This document shows, piece after piece, positions 26,064-34,745 of a DNA stretch of 64,000 nucleotides. A model generated the notes under the pieces. The model ran no database searches. It worked only from the letters and a program-made list of their open reading frames with translations, and was not told the DNA's origin. The position numbers and the translations under genes were made by a program. Position 1 is the stretch's first letter; every line of letters begins with the position of its first letter. Where the stretch lies: the NCBI RefSeq assembly GCF_035994945.1, contig NZ_CP108678.1:248001-312000 (forward strand), read 5' to 3'. This stretch comes from Streptomyces sp. NBC_01216 (lineage in GTDB: Bacteria > Actinomycetota > Actinomycetes > Streptomycetales > Streptomycetaceae).

Positions 26064-27587
26064 TCACAGGTGCCGCGGGCGCGGGCGAGGTGAGGGCATC
26101 AGAGCTCCGACGGCCAGACTGCTCACCACCCAGGCACCGGCCCCGGCCGCGAGGGCGCCCGCGACCGGCCCGTGGATCGCGGAGGCGGTCAGCGCGTAGC
26201 CGACGGCGCCGCTGAGCAGCCCGGCGGTGGAGGCGAGTTCGGCCTCCGGTCCGCCTCGGCGCAGCAGCTGCTCGACCAGGGCCCGGACGCCGGCCGCGCC
26301 CGCCACGAGCACCGGCCCGGTCACCGTTGCGACCAGTACCGCCACCCACCAGGTCAGCGTGCTCCACCCCAGCAGCACCACCATCGTGACGGTGGCGATC
26401 AGCATCGCGGCGAACACCCCGACGACGCTGCCCTGCCCGCTCTGCTGGCCGTGTACGGCGTCGTGCCGCTCCTCCAGGCGCGAGCCGGCCGCGACGCAGC
26501 CGCCGGCCACCAGCCCCAGCACAGCGCTCACCGGGCCGGGGAGAGCCGTGAACATGGCCAGCTGGCCGCCGACCAGGACACCGGTCAGCGCTCCGGCCCG
26601 CCACGGCGCCGACCTCCTGGGCCCGGCGGCCGCGCGGTCGGCGGAGCCCGTGGAGACCTTCCTGACGACGGGCTGCCGGGCTTGGGCCGCGCGTACCGTG
26701 GGCAGCCGGTCCACGGGCAACACGACGGTCTCGACCGGCACGGTGATCGGGGCGGTGGAGGCGCGCACGACGGTTGCCTGAAGGCGCCGGGCGACCTCCG
26801 CCGCGTCCGCGGGCCGCCGCTGCGGGTCTTTCTGCAGCAGCTCCGCCACCAGGTGCTCGAGCTCGGCGGGCACCTCGGGCCGGTGGGAGCGAACCGGGGC
26901 CGGGGCCTGGTGCAGGTGCTGGGCCAGTACCTGCCACCCGCCGCCGGGGAACGGCGGCGCGCCGGTCAGCAGCTCGTACAGAAGGCACCCCAGCGAGTAC
27001 AGGTCGCTGCGGGCGTCGATCACCGCATCGGCGCGGGCCTGCTCCGGGGACATGTACGACGGGGTGCCGATCACCGCTCTGGTCCCGGTGAGAGGATGGC
27101 CGACCGCGTCGGTCCGGCGCGCGATCCCGAAGTCGCAGACCTTCACCCGCCCGTCGGCGGTGATCAGGATGTTCGCGGGCTTGATGTCGCGGTGCACCAG
27201 GCCGGCGGTGTGGGCGGCCTGCAGGCCTCGGCAGATCTGCTGCCCCCAGGCCACGACGTCGCCGACCGCCGGAAGGCCTTCGGCCAGGAGCCGGCTGAGC
27301 GGCTGCCCGTCGACCAGTTCCATCACCAGGTAGACGACCCGGCGCCCGGCCACCAGGGCCTCGCCGACGTCGTGGACGGCCACGACGTGCGGATCGCACA
27401 GGGCGGCCGCGGCCCGGGCCTCGCCCTCCAGGCGCCGGAGCAATTCCTCGTCCTCGGGGTGCAGGAGGACCTTGAGCGCCACCGGGCGGCCGAGCCGCTC
27501 GTCCACGGCCCGCCAGACCTCGCCCATCCCGCCAGCGCCGAGGAGGTCGACCACCCGGTACCGGCCCGCCACCGTGGTGCCGCGCAT
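26064..27587 (-). CDS. Hanks-type Ser/Thr protein kinase with membrane C-terminus
   Basis: 507 residues. Complete kinase domain at residues 1-270: glycine loop LLGAGGMGEVWRA, lysine VALKVL, catalytic loop LVHRDIKPANI, DFG (VCDFGIARR) and GTPSYMSPEQ activation segment. A linker leads to six or so hydrophobic helices in the C-terminal 190 residues rather than an extracellular PASTA sensor. All catalytic residues are present, so it should be active. Targets unknown; the Abi-like gene upstream is a neighbour but separated by a terminator. Confidence 0.9.
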   Translation of the reverse strand: MRGTTVAGRYRVVDLLGAGGMGEVWRAVDERLGRPVALKVLLHPEDEELLRRLEGEARAAAALCDPHVVAVHDVGEALVAGRRVVYLVMELVDGQPLSRLLAEGLPAVGDVVAWGQQICRGLQAAHTAGLVHRDIKPANILITADGRVKVCDFGIARRTDAVGHPLTGTRAVIGTPSYMSPEQARADAVIDARSDLYSLGCLLYELLTGAPPFPGGGWQVLAQHLHQAPAPVRSHRPEVPAELEHLVAELLQKDPQRRPADAAEVARRLQATVVRASTAPITVPVETVVLPVDRLPTVRAAQARQPVVRKVSTGSADRAAAGPRRSAPWRAGALTGVLVGGQLAMFTALPGPVSAVLGLVAGGCVAAGSRLEERHDAVHGQQSGQGSVVGVFAAMLIATVTMVVLLGWSTLTWWVAVLVATVTGPVLVAGAAGVRALVEQLLRRGGPEAELASTAGLLSGAVGYALTASAIHGPVAGALAAGAGAWVVSSLAVGALMPSPRPRPRHL

Positions 27588-27717
27588 GATGCCCTCCTCC
27601 CGGCCGGCCCTGCAGGGCGGTCCGCACTGCGCCGGCTCCGTGCCGGCGTCCGGGCGAGCCTACGAAAACAACTCCGCGGCCCCGCCCGGACCAGAAGCGG
27701 GGCACCCCCGGGGGAGG

Positions 27718-27784
27718 CCGTGACGACGGTGCCGGCCGCTCCCGGGCACCGCGCGCCGGGCAGCGGCCGGCACCGTCGTCACGG
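27718..27784 (-). terminator. 23-bp perfect hairpin ending the Abi-like gene
   Basis: Arms at 27718-27740 and 27762-27784 are perfectly complementary and include GACGACGGTGCCGGCCGCT; the 21-base loop can pair further. The hairpin begins within the stop codon region of the Abi-like gene on the minus strand and isolates it from the kinase gene. Confidence 0.8.
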
Positions 27785-28477
27785 GCGCTTGGCCAGCAGC
27801 GCCGACACCTCGCTGTGATGCTGGATAAAGGCGGCCAGCTCGGAGCCCAGCAGCCCGGCGACCCACGCCAGGTCGCCCATCCGGCGGGTGAGCGGCGCGG
27901 CCAGCAGCGGCTCCCAGTGCGCGGCCCGGTTGCGCAGCCCGTGGAGGTCACCGATCTTCCGGTCGACCTGGCCGCGGTTGGTCCCCGGCGGGAAGGCCCG
28001 GTGCAGGTGCGGCACCCACAGGGTCTTCTCGTGCGCGGAGGACGACAGGTAGCGCCACAGCCCCAGCGACAGGTCGGCGATGATCTTCCCCGGCGGGGCC
28101 TGCATTCCGTACCGGCTACGGGCCGCGTCGATCGCCCGGCGGGGCTTGTCGTTGATGTCGACCTGCCGCGGGCCGCGGGGGCCGCCCCGCTTGGTACGCA
28201 TCAGCGGGGCCCGCAGCGGGCTGGCCGGATCGTCGAGCCAGTGCCCCGCCCCCGACCAGGTCGCGTCCAGAGCGGCGGCGTAGGCGTTGCGCAGCGCGAC
28301 CTCCAAGTGGCCGAGGTCGTGCAGGACCGCGCACGACAGCTCGCTGTTCCACCGGTAGAGCTCCAGCGCCCGGGTGCGGTCGCCGCCGGCCTCGTTCAGG
28401 TACACCCCGTAGCGGGCCGGGCTCAGCCAGGCCTCCACCCACGGGCCGGCGCCGGGGGCCGGGGAAGCGTGCGTCAC
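27779..28477 (-). CDS. Abi-like HEPN protein
   Basis: 232 residues from the GTG at 28477, preceded by an ideal AAGGAGG seven bases upstream. Features of the Abi_2/Abi-D,F family: ELYRWNSELSCAVLHDLGHL EVALRN early on and a C-terminal LHGLRNRAAHWEP. The last carries an RN(x3)H motif, the catalytic signature of HEPN ribonucleases. Such proteins abort phage infection by cleaving RNA. It has its own start signal and terminator, so it is a single-gene unit. Confidence 0.75.
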   Translation of the reverse strand: MTHASPAPGAGPWVEAWLSPARYGVYLNEAGGDRTRALELYRWNSELSCAVLHDLGHLEVALRNAYAAALDATWSGAGHWLDDPASPLRAPLMRTKRGGPRGPRQVDINDKPRRAIDAARSRYGMQAPPGKIIADLSLGLWRYLSSSAHEKTLWVPHLHRAFPPGTNRGQVDRKIGDLHGLRNRAAHWEPLLAAPLTRRMGDLAWVAGLLGSELAAFIQHHSEVSALLAKRP

Positions 28478-28811
28478 GTTGTTCCTCCTTCGGATTCGGG
28501 TATAGTCATGGGTGAGAAGCCCCGGTGGACCGCTGATCCTCGTGATCATGTCGCCGGGGCTAAGACGTTTCCGGGCCCGGACCGCCTCTGCCGCACGAGC
28601 CGCCGCCAAGGACTCCGGGACCCCTGTGAAGCGGGGCCGCGGGTGCGACGGCGGAGCTCGTACACACCATGAGACCCCTTCGGGACGCCCCTCCCGCTAC
28701 ACTGGCACCACGGATTGATCCTCATGTGTCGACACCATGACTGGATAGATGGATGACGATGAGCACAACATACGGATCAAAACGTGGCGATCAAAAGGTG
28801 AGAACTCGTCG

Positions 28812-29843
28812 GTGAACCGCTCCGCAGCTGCTACCGCCAAGGTCCAGGCCCGCCTCGACGCGCTCACCACGCTGCGCACCAGCGGAGCCCTGGCCGCCGT
28901 CACCACCGCCAGCGAAGAGCTGTCCGCCCGCGGCCGTACCCCCGCCGCAGTCCGGCTCCGCCGCACCTACCTCCGGCACGACACCCCTCGCTTCGTCGAC
29001 CGGGAGCGCAACGGACTGCCCCGCGCCGACCAGCCCCCTGCGGCCCGCCTGATCGCCCCGCGCGGCATCGCCGGCCGCCTCCACCTGGTCCTGCTGTTCG
29101 CCGCCCACTGCCAGGCCGCCCCCGGCCACCAGTGGGCCAACCGCATCCCCATCGAGCCCGACAGCACCCAGCCCTACTCCTGGATGTCCCTGATCGGCGC
29201 GCACGCCCGCCACACCCCCGGCGGCCGGCGGATCGCCAGCCCCCGCGTCAACAAGGCCCGCCAGATCACCGAGGCCATCAAGAAGCTGCACGAGCACCAG
29301 CTGCTCGAACTCCCCAACGCCGGGACCTCCCGGCCCTTCCGCGACTTCCAACTGCTGTGCGACAGCGGCGCCAGCACCACCGCCGCCCCCATCCCGTACA
29401 AGGTCCCCCGCCCCGCGCTGCCCGGCGTCAACGTGCCGATCGAGTTCTTCACCCGCGGCTGGGTCAACCTGCTGACCCCCAGCGAGATCGTCGCCTACCT
29501 CATGTGGCTCGACATCAACCAGAACCCCGTCCACGACGAGCCGTACGTCACCGGCGCCGAGCGCGCCGGCCACTTCGGACTCGGCCGCGACGCCTACGAG
29601 ACCCACCGCCAACTCGAGGCCTTCGGACTCATCGACGTCGAAGCAGCCATCGGCCGCTACGACGACGGCAAGTACGCCGACTACGGCACCGACGCCGGCC
29701 GCCCGATCTGCCACCGCGCTACCCTCACCCCCGACGGCATCACCCGCGACGCGGCCACCGTGATCGAGCCCGTGCTGCGCGCCTTCGCCGCCCACGGAGC
29801 CTGGGCCCGACCTCTGAACCTCCGCACAGCCGGCGGATCCTGA
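28812..29843 (+). CDS. plasmid-type hypothetical protein with winged-helix features
   Basis: About 343 residues from the GTG at 28812 (AGGTGAG upstream); ATG at 28749 has no ribosome binding site. Contains RVNKARQITEAIKKLHEHQL, typical of the recognition part of winged-helix proteins, and LTPSEIVAYLMWLDINQNPV followed by FGLGRDAYETHRQLEAFGLI, a second winged-helix-like unit. Architecture with two such domains recalls replication or transcription regulators on actinobacterial plasmids. The gap 28478-28800 shows nothing firm. Confidence 0.55.
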   Translation: MNRSAAATAKVQARLDALTTLRTSGALAAVTTASEELSARGRTPAAVRLRRTYLRHDTPRFVDRERNGLPRADQPPAARLIAPRGIAGRLHLVLLFAAHCQAAPGHQWANRIPIEPDSTQPYSWMSLIGAHARHTPGGRRIASPRVNKARQITEAIKKLHEHQLLELPNAGTSRPFRDFQLLCDSGASTTAAPIPYKVPRPALPGVNVPIEFFTRGWVNLLTPSEIVAYLMWLDINQNPVHDEPYVTGAERAGHFGLGRDAYETHRQLEAFGLIDVEAAIGRYDDGKYADYGTDAGRPICHRATLTPDGITRDAATVIEPVLRAFAAHGAWARPLNLRTAGGS

Positions 29844-29955
29844 CAGGTCCCGGCGCCCCGCGCCCGCAACGGACCGCGCCGGGAGTGACGAAGACCAGCC
29901 CTCGCCGAGGGCGACCATCGCGGTCAGCGTGCCGCACCGGACGTAAGGACTCACC

Positions 29956-31028
29956 GTGCCCCAGCGACCCCACCCTGAGGGTCCGGCAGACCCGATCGAC
30001 GAGGTCTCGCGGCTCCTGGCCTCGGCCGCCGAGCCGATGAACTCCATGATCCTCCTGGACGGCCCGCCGCTCTCCGGCGTCTCGCGGGCCGCGTACGAGG
30101 GCCTGCAGCGCGCCCTCCCGCAGGCCAAATTCGCCCAGTTCACCGCCCTCGATCTCGCCCGAGTCGCCGTACAGCCCAACTTCACCAGCCGGTTCAGCGC
30201 AGGCAGCCGCTACGTCCTGTGGCTCGACGGCCTCACCCCGGCCGACCTCGTGCTGTTGGGCAGCGGCGTGCTGGACAAGACCCTCCCGCATGCCGTGGTG
30301 CTGGCCAGCGTGGACACCGCCTGGCGCGGCCGTCTCCTTGCGGACACCTCGCCCGCCACCGCCCCCGCGCGGACGGTGCTGCTCGAGTACGCGCACCGCA
30401 TCAAGGTGCCCTTCACCCTGACCGCCCGCGAGCGCAGCTATCTCCGTGAGAAGGGCTACCCCGTCAGCAAGGGCCTCGCCGAGTCCCTCGTCGGCGGCGA
30501 GAACCTGGTCAGGCACTACCACCAGGCTGCCCGCAGCGCCCCGAAGGACATCTCCTCGTGCAGGCGGCCATCGACGTACGGCGCTGCGGTATCCACCGCC
30601 CCCTCGGCGAGGACGAGTTGTACCGCCTCTGGTGCGCCCGGGGAAGCCACGAGGACTCCCGGCTCCTGTTCGAGCGCGCGCTCGACTGGGCCGGCGCTGT
30701 CCCCGACGGGGCCTCGACAGGCCTGCTCTCTCGCGCCGCCGGTGGTGCGTCGCCCGACTGGCGGGTACTCGCATACGCGGCAGGCGCCGACGAGGGGAAC
30801 CACGGACACAAGCCCCGTCCGCTCGGCGCCCGGGAGTGGAACGAGGTCTCACAGCAGCTGCCGGAGCCGGGGGACCAGTTCAACCTCGGCATCGCCGCCC
30901 ACCTGCACGGCCGCAGCGACACGGCGACCACCGTCCTCGCGCAGGCCGCCCGGGCTGCAGGCTCGGGCCACCCGGCCGCAGACGCGGCGGCGACCGCTCT
31001 GCACCACCTCCGAGCCGGGACCGAGTGA
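29956..31028 (+). pseudogene. NTPase-like gene interrupted by a frameshift
   Basis: The first frame (from 29956) encodes MILLDGPPLSGVSRAAYEGL and LWLDGLTPADLVLLGSGVLD, ending sensibly at AARSAPKD near 30550. Coding character then switches to the frame of 30558-31028: LVQAAIDVRRCGIHRPLGED and a helical repeat region to AALHHLRAGTE. One missing base between 30549 and 30556 would restore a continuous protein of about 357 residues. The DGPPLSG segment resembles a degenerate P-loop. It could be a real mutation or an assembly error. Confidence 0.55.
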
Positions 31029-31046
31029 GCACGCGGCCTGGACGGC

Positions 31047-31086
31047 CGCGGCTGGGTCCACCGCCTTGCACTGTCCCTGCGCGCCG
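31047..31086 (+). repeat. 40-bp copy of part of the SGNH hydrolase gene
   Basis: 40 bases (31047-31086) match 32475-32514 with one mismatch (GGCTGGGTCCACCGCCTTGC shared). In the hydrolase this codes for RGWVHRLALSLRA; here it lies in a non-coding gap just after the frameshifted gene. It looks like the remnant of a second hydrolase gene or of a recombination event. Confidence 0.7.
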
Positions 31087-31164
31087 ACGGCCAGCCGCGG
31101 ACACGATCCGGCCAATCCGGGCAACGCATGGGCGAGACGTTGAAGCCAGCGGTACGTTCCCGGC

Positions 31165-31317
31165 ATGACGACGACGTTCCCCGAGCTCAGGCGCCCGTCA
31201 CCCGGGCCCACGTCCAAGCCGCCGCCGGGCGGGCCGTCCACCGGGCCCCCGACCCGACCGGACAAGAACCCCCCGTTCCCGCCGAACAACCCCCAGCCGC
31301 CCAAGCCCGGGAGCTGA
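31165..31317 (+). CDS. 50-aa proline-rich small ORF
   Basis: Encodes MTTTFPELRRPSPGPTSKPP followed by a run of proline-rich sequence ending QPPKPGS, and stops 7 bases before the phosphotransferase gene. No good ribosome binding site. May be a leader peptide of the phosphotransferase gene or a chance frame. Confidence 0.25.
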   Translation: MTTTFPELRRPSPGPTSKPPPGGPSTGPPTRPDKNPPFPPNNPQPPKPGS

Positions 31318-31324
31318 CGGCTCC

Positions 31325-32140
31325 GTGTACGTGGAGCGGCTGACGTTCGACGAGTTGCCCACTGCGACCCGTGCCGCGATCGAGGCACGGGTCGGCGAGG
31401 ACTTCCCGCGGGTCGAGGTGGAGAACGGGACCAGTGCGGCGCTCGCCTGCTGGGCCTGGCCGACGACGGGCTCCGAGATGGTGTTCCTGAAGGGGCTGCC
31501 GGTACGGCACGAGCGGATCGGTCAGCTGCGGGCCGAGGTCGCGGTGGCCCCCTTCCTTCCGCAGAGCGCGCCGAAGTTGCTGTGGTGCGAGGAGGCCGGC
31601 GGCTGGCTCGTGCTGTGCTTCCAAGGGCTCGACGCGTCGGCCTGGACGTACTTCGGTGACGACAGCGAGCACCTGGACGCCGTTGCCGCAGTTCTGTGCG
31701 AGCTGAGCCTGCGGGCCGCACCCGAGGTCGTGCGACGTACGGCTTGGGACAAGTGGGGGGAGTACTGCGACCCGTCCGACGAAGCCCTCCTGACCGGCGA
31801 CCGTCTCGCGCACTCCGATCCTGCGGCCGTGAACTTCATGACCGAGCGCGATGGCCGGGTGTGGCTCGTCGACTGGGCATGGGCGATGCGCGCCCCCGCC
31901 TGGCTGGACACGGCACTGTGGGGCTTCCGGCTGGTCCTGGACGGCAGGCAGACCGCCGAGCAGGCCGCGCGCTGGTGCGCGAAGGTGCCCGCCTTCACGG
32001 CGGCCTCACGGGAGGCCGTAGCCGTCCTGGCCGAAGCGGAGGCCCGGTGGTGGGAGGCGTGGCAGCAGTACGGGACAGAGGACCTGGAGCGTACGGTCAC
32101 CGCGGCGCGGACCTGGGCCCGGTACTGGGCGTCCCCGTAG
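31325..32140 (+). CDS. aminoglycoside/choline-kinase-like phosphotransferase
   Basis: 271 residues. The catalytic segment LAHSDPAAVNFMTERDGRVW followed by LVDWAWA gives the HxDxxxxN and (D/E)W metal-binding motifs of the APH fold, and the N-terminal part has the small kinase lobe pattern. Serine replaces the usual glycine in HSDP. Substrate cannot be read from sequence; not every member confers resistance. Start GTG at 31325, or GTG at 31331. Confidence 0.75.
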   Translation: MYVERLTFDELPTATRAAIEARVGEDFPRVEVENGTSAALACWAWPTTGSEMVFLKGLPVRHERIGQLRAEVAVAPFLPQSAPKLLWCEEAGGWLVLCFQGLDASAWTYFGDDSEHLDAVAAVLCELSLRAAPEVVRRTAWDKWGEYCDPSDEALLTGDRLAHSDPAAVNFMTERDGRVWLVDWAWAMRAPAWLDTALWGFRLVLDGRQTAEQAARWCAKVPAFTAASREAVAVLAEAEARWWEAWQQYGTEDLERTVTAARTWARYWASP

Positions 32141-32291
32141 TCCAGAGCGAGGCCCGGACGTCCCCGGCCGACGCCTGGGAGAACCGGCACCGTCGTGAGG
32201 AGGCGACGCCGTCACGTTCGGGGAACGCCCCCATACGCTGGGCCGCCCTGTCCTAACCTGGTGATCGTCCGGACTTCGGGGGTGGGCGATC

Positions 32292-33092
32292 ATGCATGAG
32301 CAGCGACCAGACCAGGTCATGCCGACCGGTGCCGGCCAGCGCCCCCGAACCCTGTCCGTGGGCTTCTTCGGCACTTCGATCATGGAGCATCTGGAGGCGT
32401 TCAACGCGCAGATGGCCAACCAGGCCGCTCTGCCCGCAGTCGGTTCCAGGGTCACCGTCGAGGGGTGGCGCCGGCGCGGCTGGGTCCACCGCCTTGCCCT
32501 GTCCCTGCGCGCCGCCTGGCCCCACGTCGGCTTCGACATCCGCAACCACGCGCTGGGGGGCGCCACGAGCCGCGACATCGCCGGCATCGTCGAACGCGAC
32601 CTGGCCACCGGCGCCGACTACGACCTCGTCTTCCTCGGCTGTGGCATCAACGACGTGTGGCGGCGCTTCCAGAACCGGCTGCCGGAGGCGGTCGACCTCG
32701 ACGAGTACGCCCAGCACCTCGAAGCGATGCTCGGCGGCCTCGGCGGCTCCACCCGGACAACCATCGTCATGTCCGAGGCGCCGTTCGGCCCTGTCGAGAG
32801 CCCCGGCACCGTGGCCGCGATGAACGCCGAACTCGCCCGCTACAACGAGGCCGCCCGCGCGGCCGCAGCCACGAACGGCGCGCTGTTCCTGGACGTGTGG
32901 GCCCCCTTCACCGCCGCCGCCCGGCACCTCACACCCGCCGACGGCGACGACCCGGCCGGCCTGTGGAGCGACGGGGTACACCTGACCGAGCTGGGCGACA
33001 CCCTGCTGCTCCAGCAGGCCGAACGGCTCCTCGCCGAGCACCGGATCATCGACAGGCTCCTCATCTCCCGCCCGGACCGAGGCACCGCGTAG
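32292..33092 (+). CDS. SGNH/GDSL-type hydrolase
   Basis: 266 residues. Block I GFFGTSIMEHL supplies the catalytic serine (GTS instead of GDS), the oxyanion glycine is in HALGGATS, block III is LGCGINDVW (Asn) and block V is WSDGVHLTELG (Asp and His). All four SGNH residues are present. No signal peptide, so a cytosolic esterase or lipase acting on an unknown ester. Part of its 5' half is duplicated at 31047. Confidence 0.85.
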   Translation: MHEQRPDQVMPTGAGQRPRTLSVGFFGTSIMEHLEAFNAQMANQAALPAVGSRVTVEGWRRRGWVHRLALSLRAAWPHVGFDIRNHALGGATSRDIAGIVERDLATGADYDLVFLGCGINDVWRRFQNRLPEAVDLDEYAQHLEAMLGGLGGSTRTTIVMSEAPFGPVESPGTVAAMNAELARYNEAARAAAATNGALFLDVWAPFTAAARHLTPADGDDPAGLWSDGVHLTELGDTLLLQQAERLLAEHRIIDRLLISRPDRGTA

Positions 33093-33206
33093 ACCGGCCG
33101 GCATGTCCGGCGCCGCCGGGCAGGACGCGTCCGCCGGCCCGGGCAGCACGCCGTCGGCCGGAAGGGCGACCACTCCTCCCGCTCGGTGGCCGGGGCCGCC
33201 GACGGG

Positions 33207-33512
33207 TCAGGTGGGGATCTTCCGGTGCCGTCCGGTCCCCGGCCCCAGCGGGTTGAACCCCGGCACCGGCACCGCCACGGCCGCGTCGAGCGCGGAGACG
33301 GCGCGGCAAGCGGCGGAGTAGTCGTCGGCCACGGAGACGGGCTGCCAGCTGTGCCCGTCCCACTCCTCGACGATCCGCGGAGCCTGCGGATCGACGTGCG
33401 AGCCCCGGCTCGGACCCGCATGCAGACTGACGACGCGGCGCTCGCTGATCGGACGGCGCCTCGCCTCCCGGCGCGCGTACCAGGCGCTCAAGGGCTCCTC
33501 GTCGTCTGGCAT
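33207..33512 (-). CDS. DUF6087-like small protein
   Basis: 101 residues from the ATG at 33512 with GGGAG upstream. Begins MPDDEEPLSAWYARREARRR and contains RIVEEWDGHSWQPVSVADDY, the layout of a small family common in Streptomyces. Function unknown. The family label is from memory and needs a profile search. Confidence 0.55.
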   Translation of the reverse strand: MPDDEEPLSAWYARREARRRPISERRVVSLHAGPSRGSHVDPQAPRIVEEWDGHSWQPVSVADDYSAACRAVSALDAAVAVPVPGFNPLGPGTGRHRKIPT

Positions 33513-33728
33513 CCCTGCTCCCAACGTCTCGCTCGCTTCATCCGAACCGCGCCACGGACCCTACCGAAGGCCCACGCCAGCCGGCCATCGAGCACCTGTT
33601 CCCCAATCCGCCAGAAGCGCCAACACCCATGACGCACAGGTGTGTTGCCCCCGACGCGCTGTCGGAAAGCGCCACCGCTCCGGCCGGGTACCGTGGAGCT
33701 CACGTCTCGTCAGATTCCGGGAGCCGGT

Positions 33729-34670
33729 GTGCCCATCCTTGTCGGTTCGCGGGGCAGCGAACTCGCCCGTACCCAGGTCCGCCAGTACCTGGAGCTACTC
33801 GCCCCGCTCTGCCCCGGCGTCGAGTTCAAGCGCCGGGTGATCACGGAGGCAGGCGACCGCGACCGCGTCTCACTGCTTGCCGACGTCGCCGGGCGCAGTG
33901 CGGGAGGCGCGTTCTCCAGCCGCCTGGAGGCGGCCCTGGCCGCCGGCGAGATCGACGTCGCGGTCCACTCCCTGAAAGACCTGCCGACCAGCATGCCGGA
34001 CGGCCTGGTGCTGCTGGCCCCGCCAGGGCGGGAGGCGGTGGAAGACGCCCTGTGCGGCTCGACGCTGGCCGAGTTGCCGCACGGGGCCCGGGTCGGCACC
34101 GGAGCCCCCCGCCGGGCCGCGCTGCTGCGGGCGGTGCGGCCGGACCTGGAGCTGGTGCCGATCCGGGGCAACGTCCCCGGGCGGCTGGCGGCGCTGAAGG
34201 GAAGGAACCGGGTGCACGCCGTGGTCCTCGCGGTCGCGGGCCTGCGACGGCTGGGCCTGGAGGAGCACATCACCGAGGTGCTGCCACTGGACCGGTTCCC
34301 CGCCTCGCCCGGCCAGGGCGCCCTGGGCATCCAGATCCGCAGCGACCAGCAGGAGTTGCGGACGCTGCTGGAACGGGCGGCCGACCATACGGTCCACGCG
34401 GCGGTCCGGGCCGAGCGGAGCATGCTCGCCGAACTCCACGGCGGGTGCAGCGTCCCAGTGGGCGCCTACGTGACCCACGAGCCGGAAGACCGGCTGCGCC
34501 TCACCGGGCAGGTCGTGTCCCTGGACGGAACCGTTCGGCTCACCGCCGCCTCCACCGGCCGTGCCGACGAGCCGGAGAAGCTCGGCGCGGCGGTCGCACT
34601 GGGCCTCCTCGACCAGGGGGCACGGACCATCCTCGCGGAGATCCGCCCTGCGGCCGTCGGCGCACGGTAG
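33729..34670 (+). CDS. hemC: hydroxymethylbilane synthase (porphobilinogen deaminase)
   Basis: 313 residues from the GTG at 33729 (GGGAG upstream). Substrate-binding GSRGSELARTQ, IDVAVHSLKDLPT and VPIRGNVPGRL are canonical, as is SPGQGALGIQ. The cofactor-anchoring cysteine is present in HGGCSVPVGAY. It would polymerise four porphobilinogens to hydroxymethylbilane in tetrapyrrole synthesis. No other heme or siroheme genes are adjacent, so this may be a second copy. Length is normal, and all key residues visible are intact. Confidence 0.92.
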   Translation: MPILVGSRGSELARTQVRQYLELLAPLCPGVEFKRRVITEAGDRDRVSLLADVAGRSAGGAFSSRLEAALAAGEIDVAVHSLKDLPTSMPDGLVLLAPPGREAVEDALCGSTLAELPHGARVGTGAPRRAALLRAVRPDLELVPIRGNVPGRLAALKGRNRVHAVVLAVAGLRRLGLEEHITEVLPLDRFPASPGQGALGIQIRSDQQELRTLLERAADHTVHAAVRAERSMLAELHGGCSVPVGAYVTHEPEDRLRLTGQVVSLDGTVRLTAASTGRADEPEKLGAAVALGLLDQGARTILAEIRPAAVGAR

Positions 34671-34745
34671 GCCGCCCCAGGAGCAGCGCGCCGCGATCCG
34701 GCACGCCGCCGGGAAGCTCTGGCGGGTCAGGTGCGCGGGGCGCTC

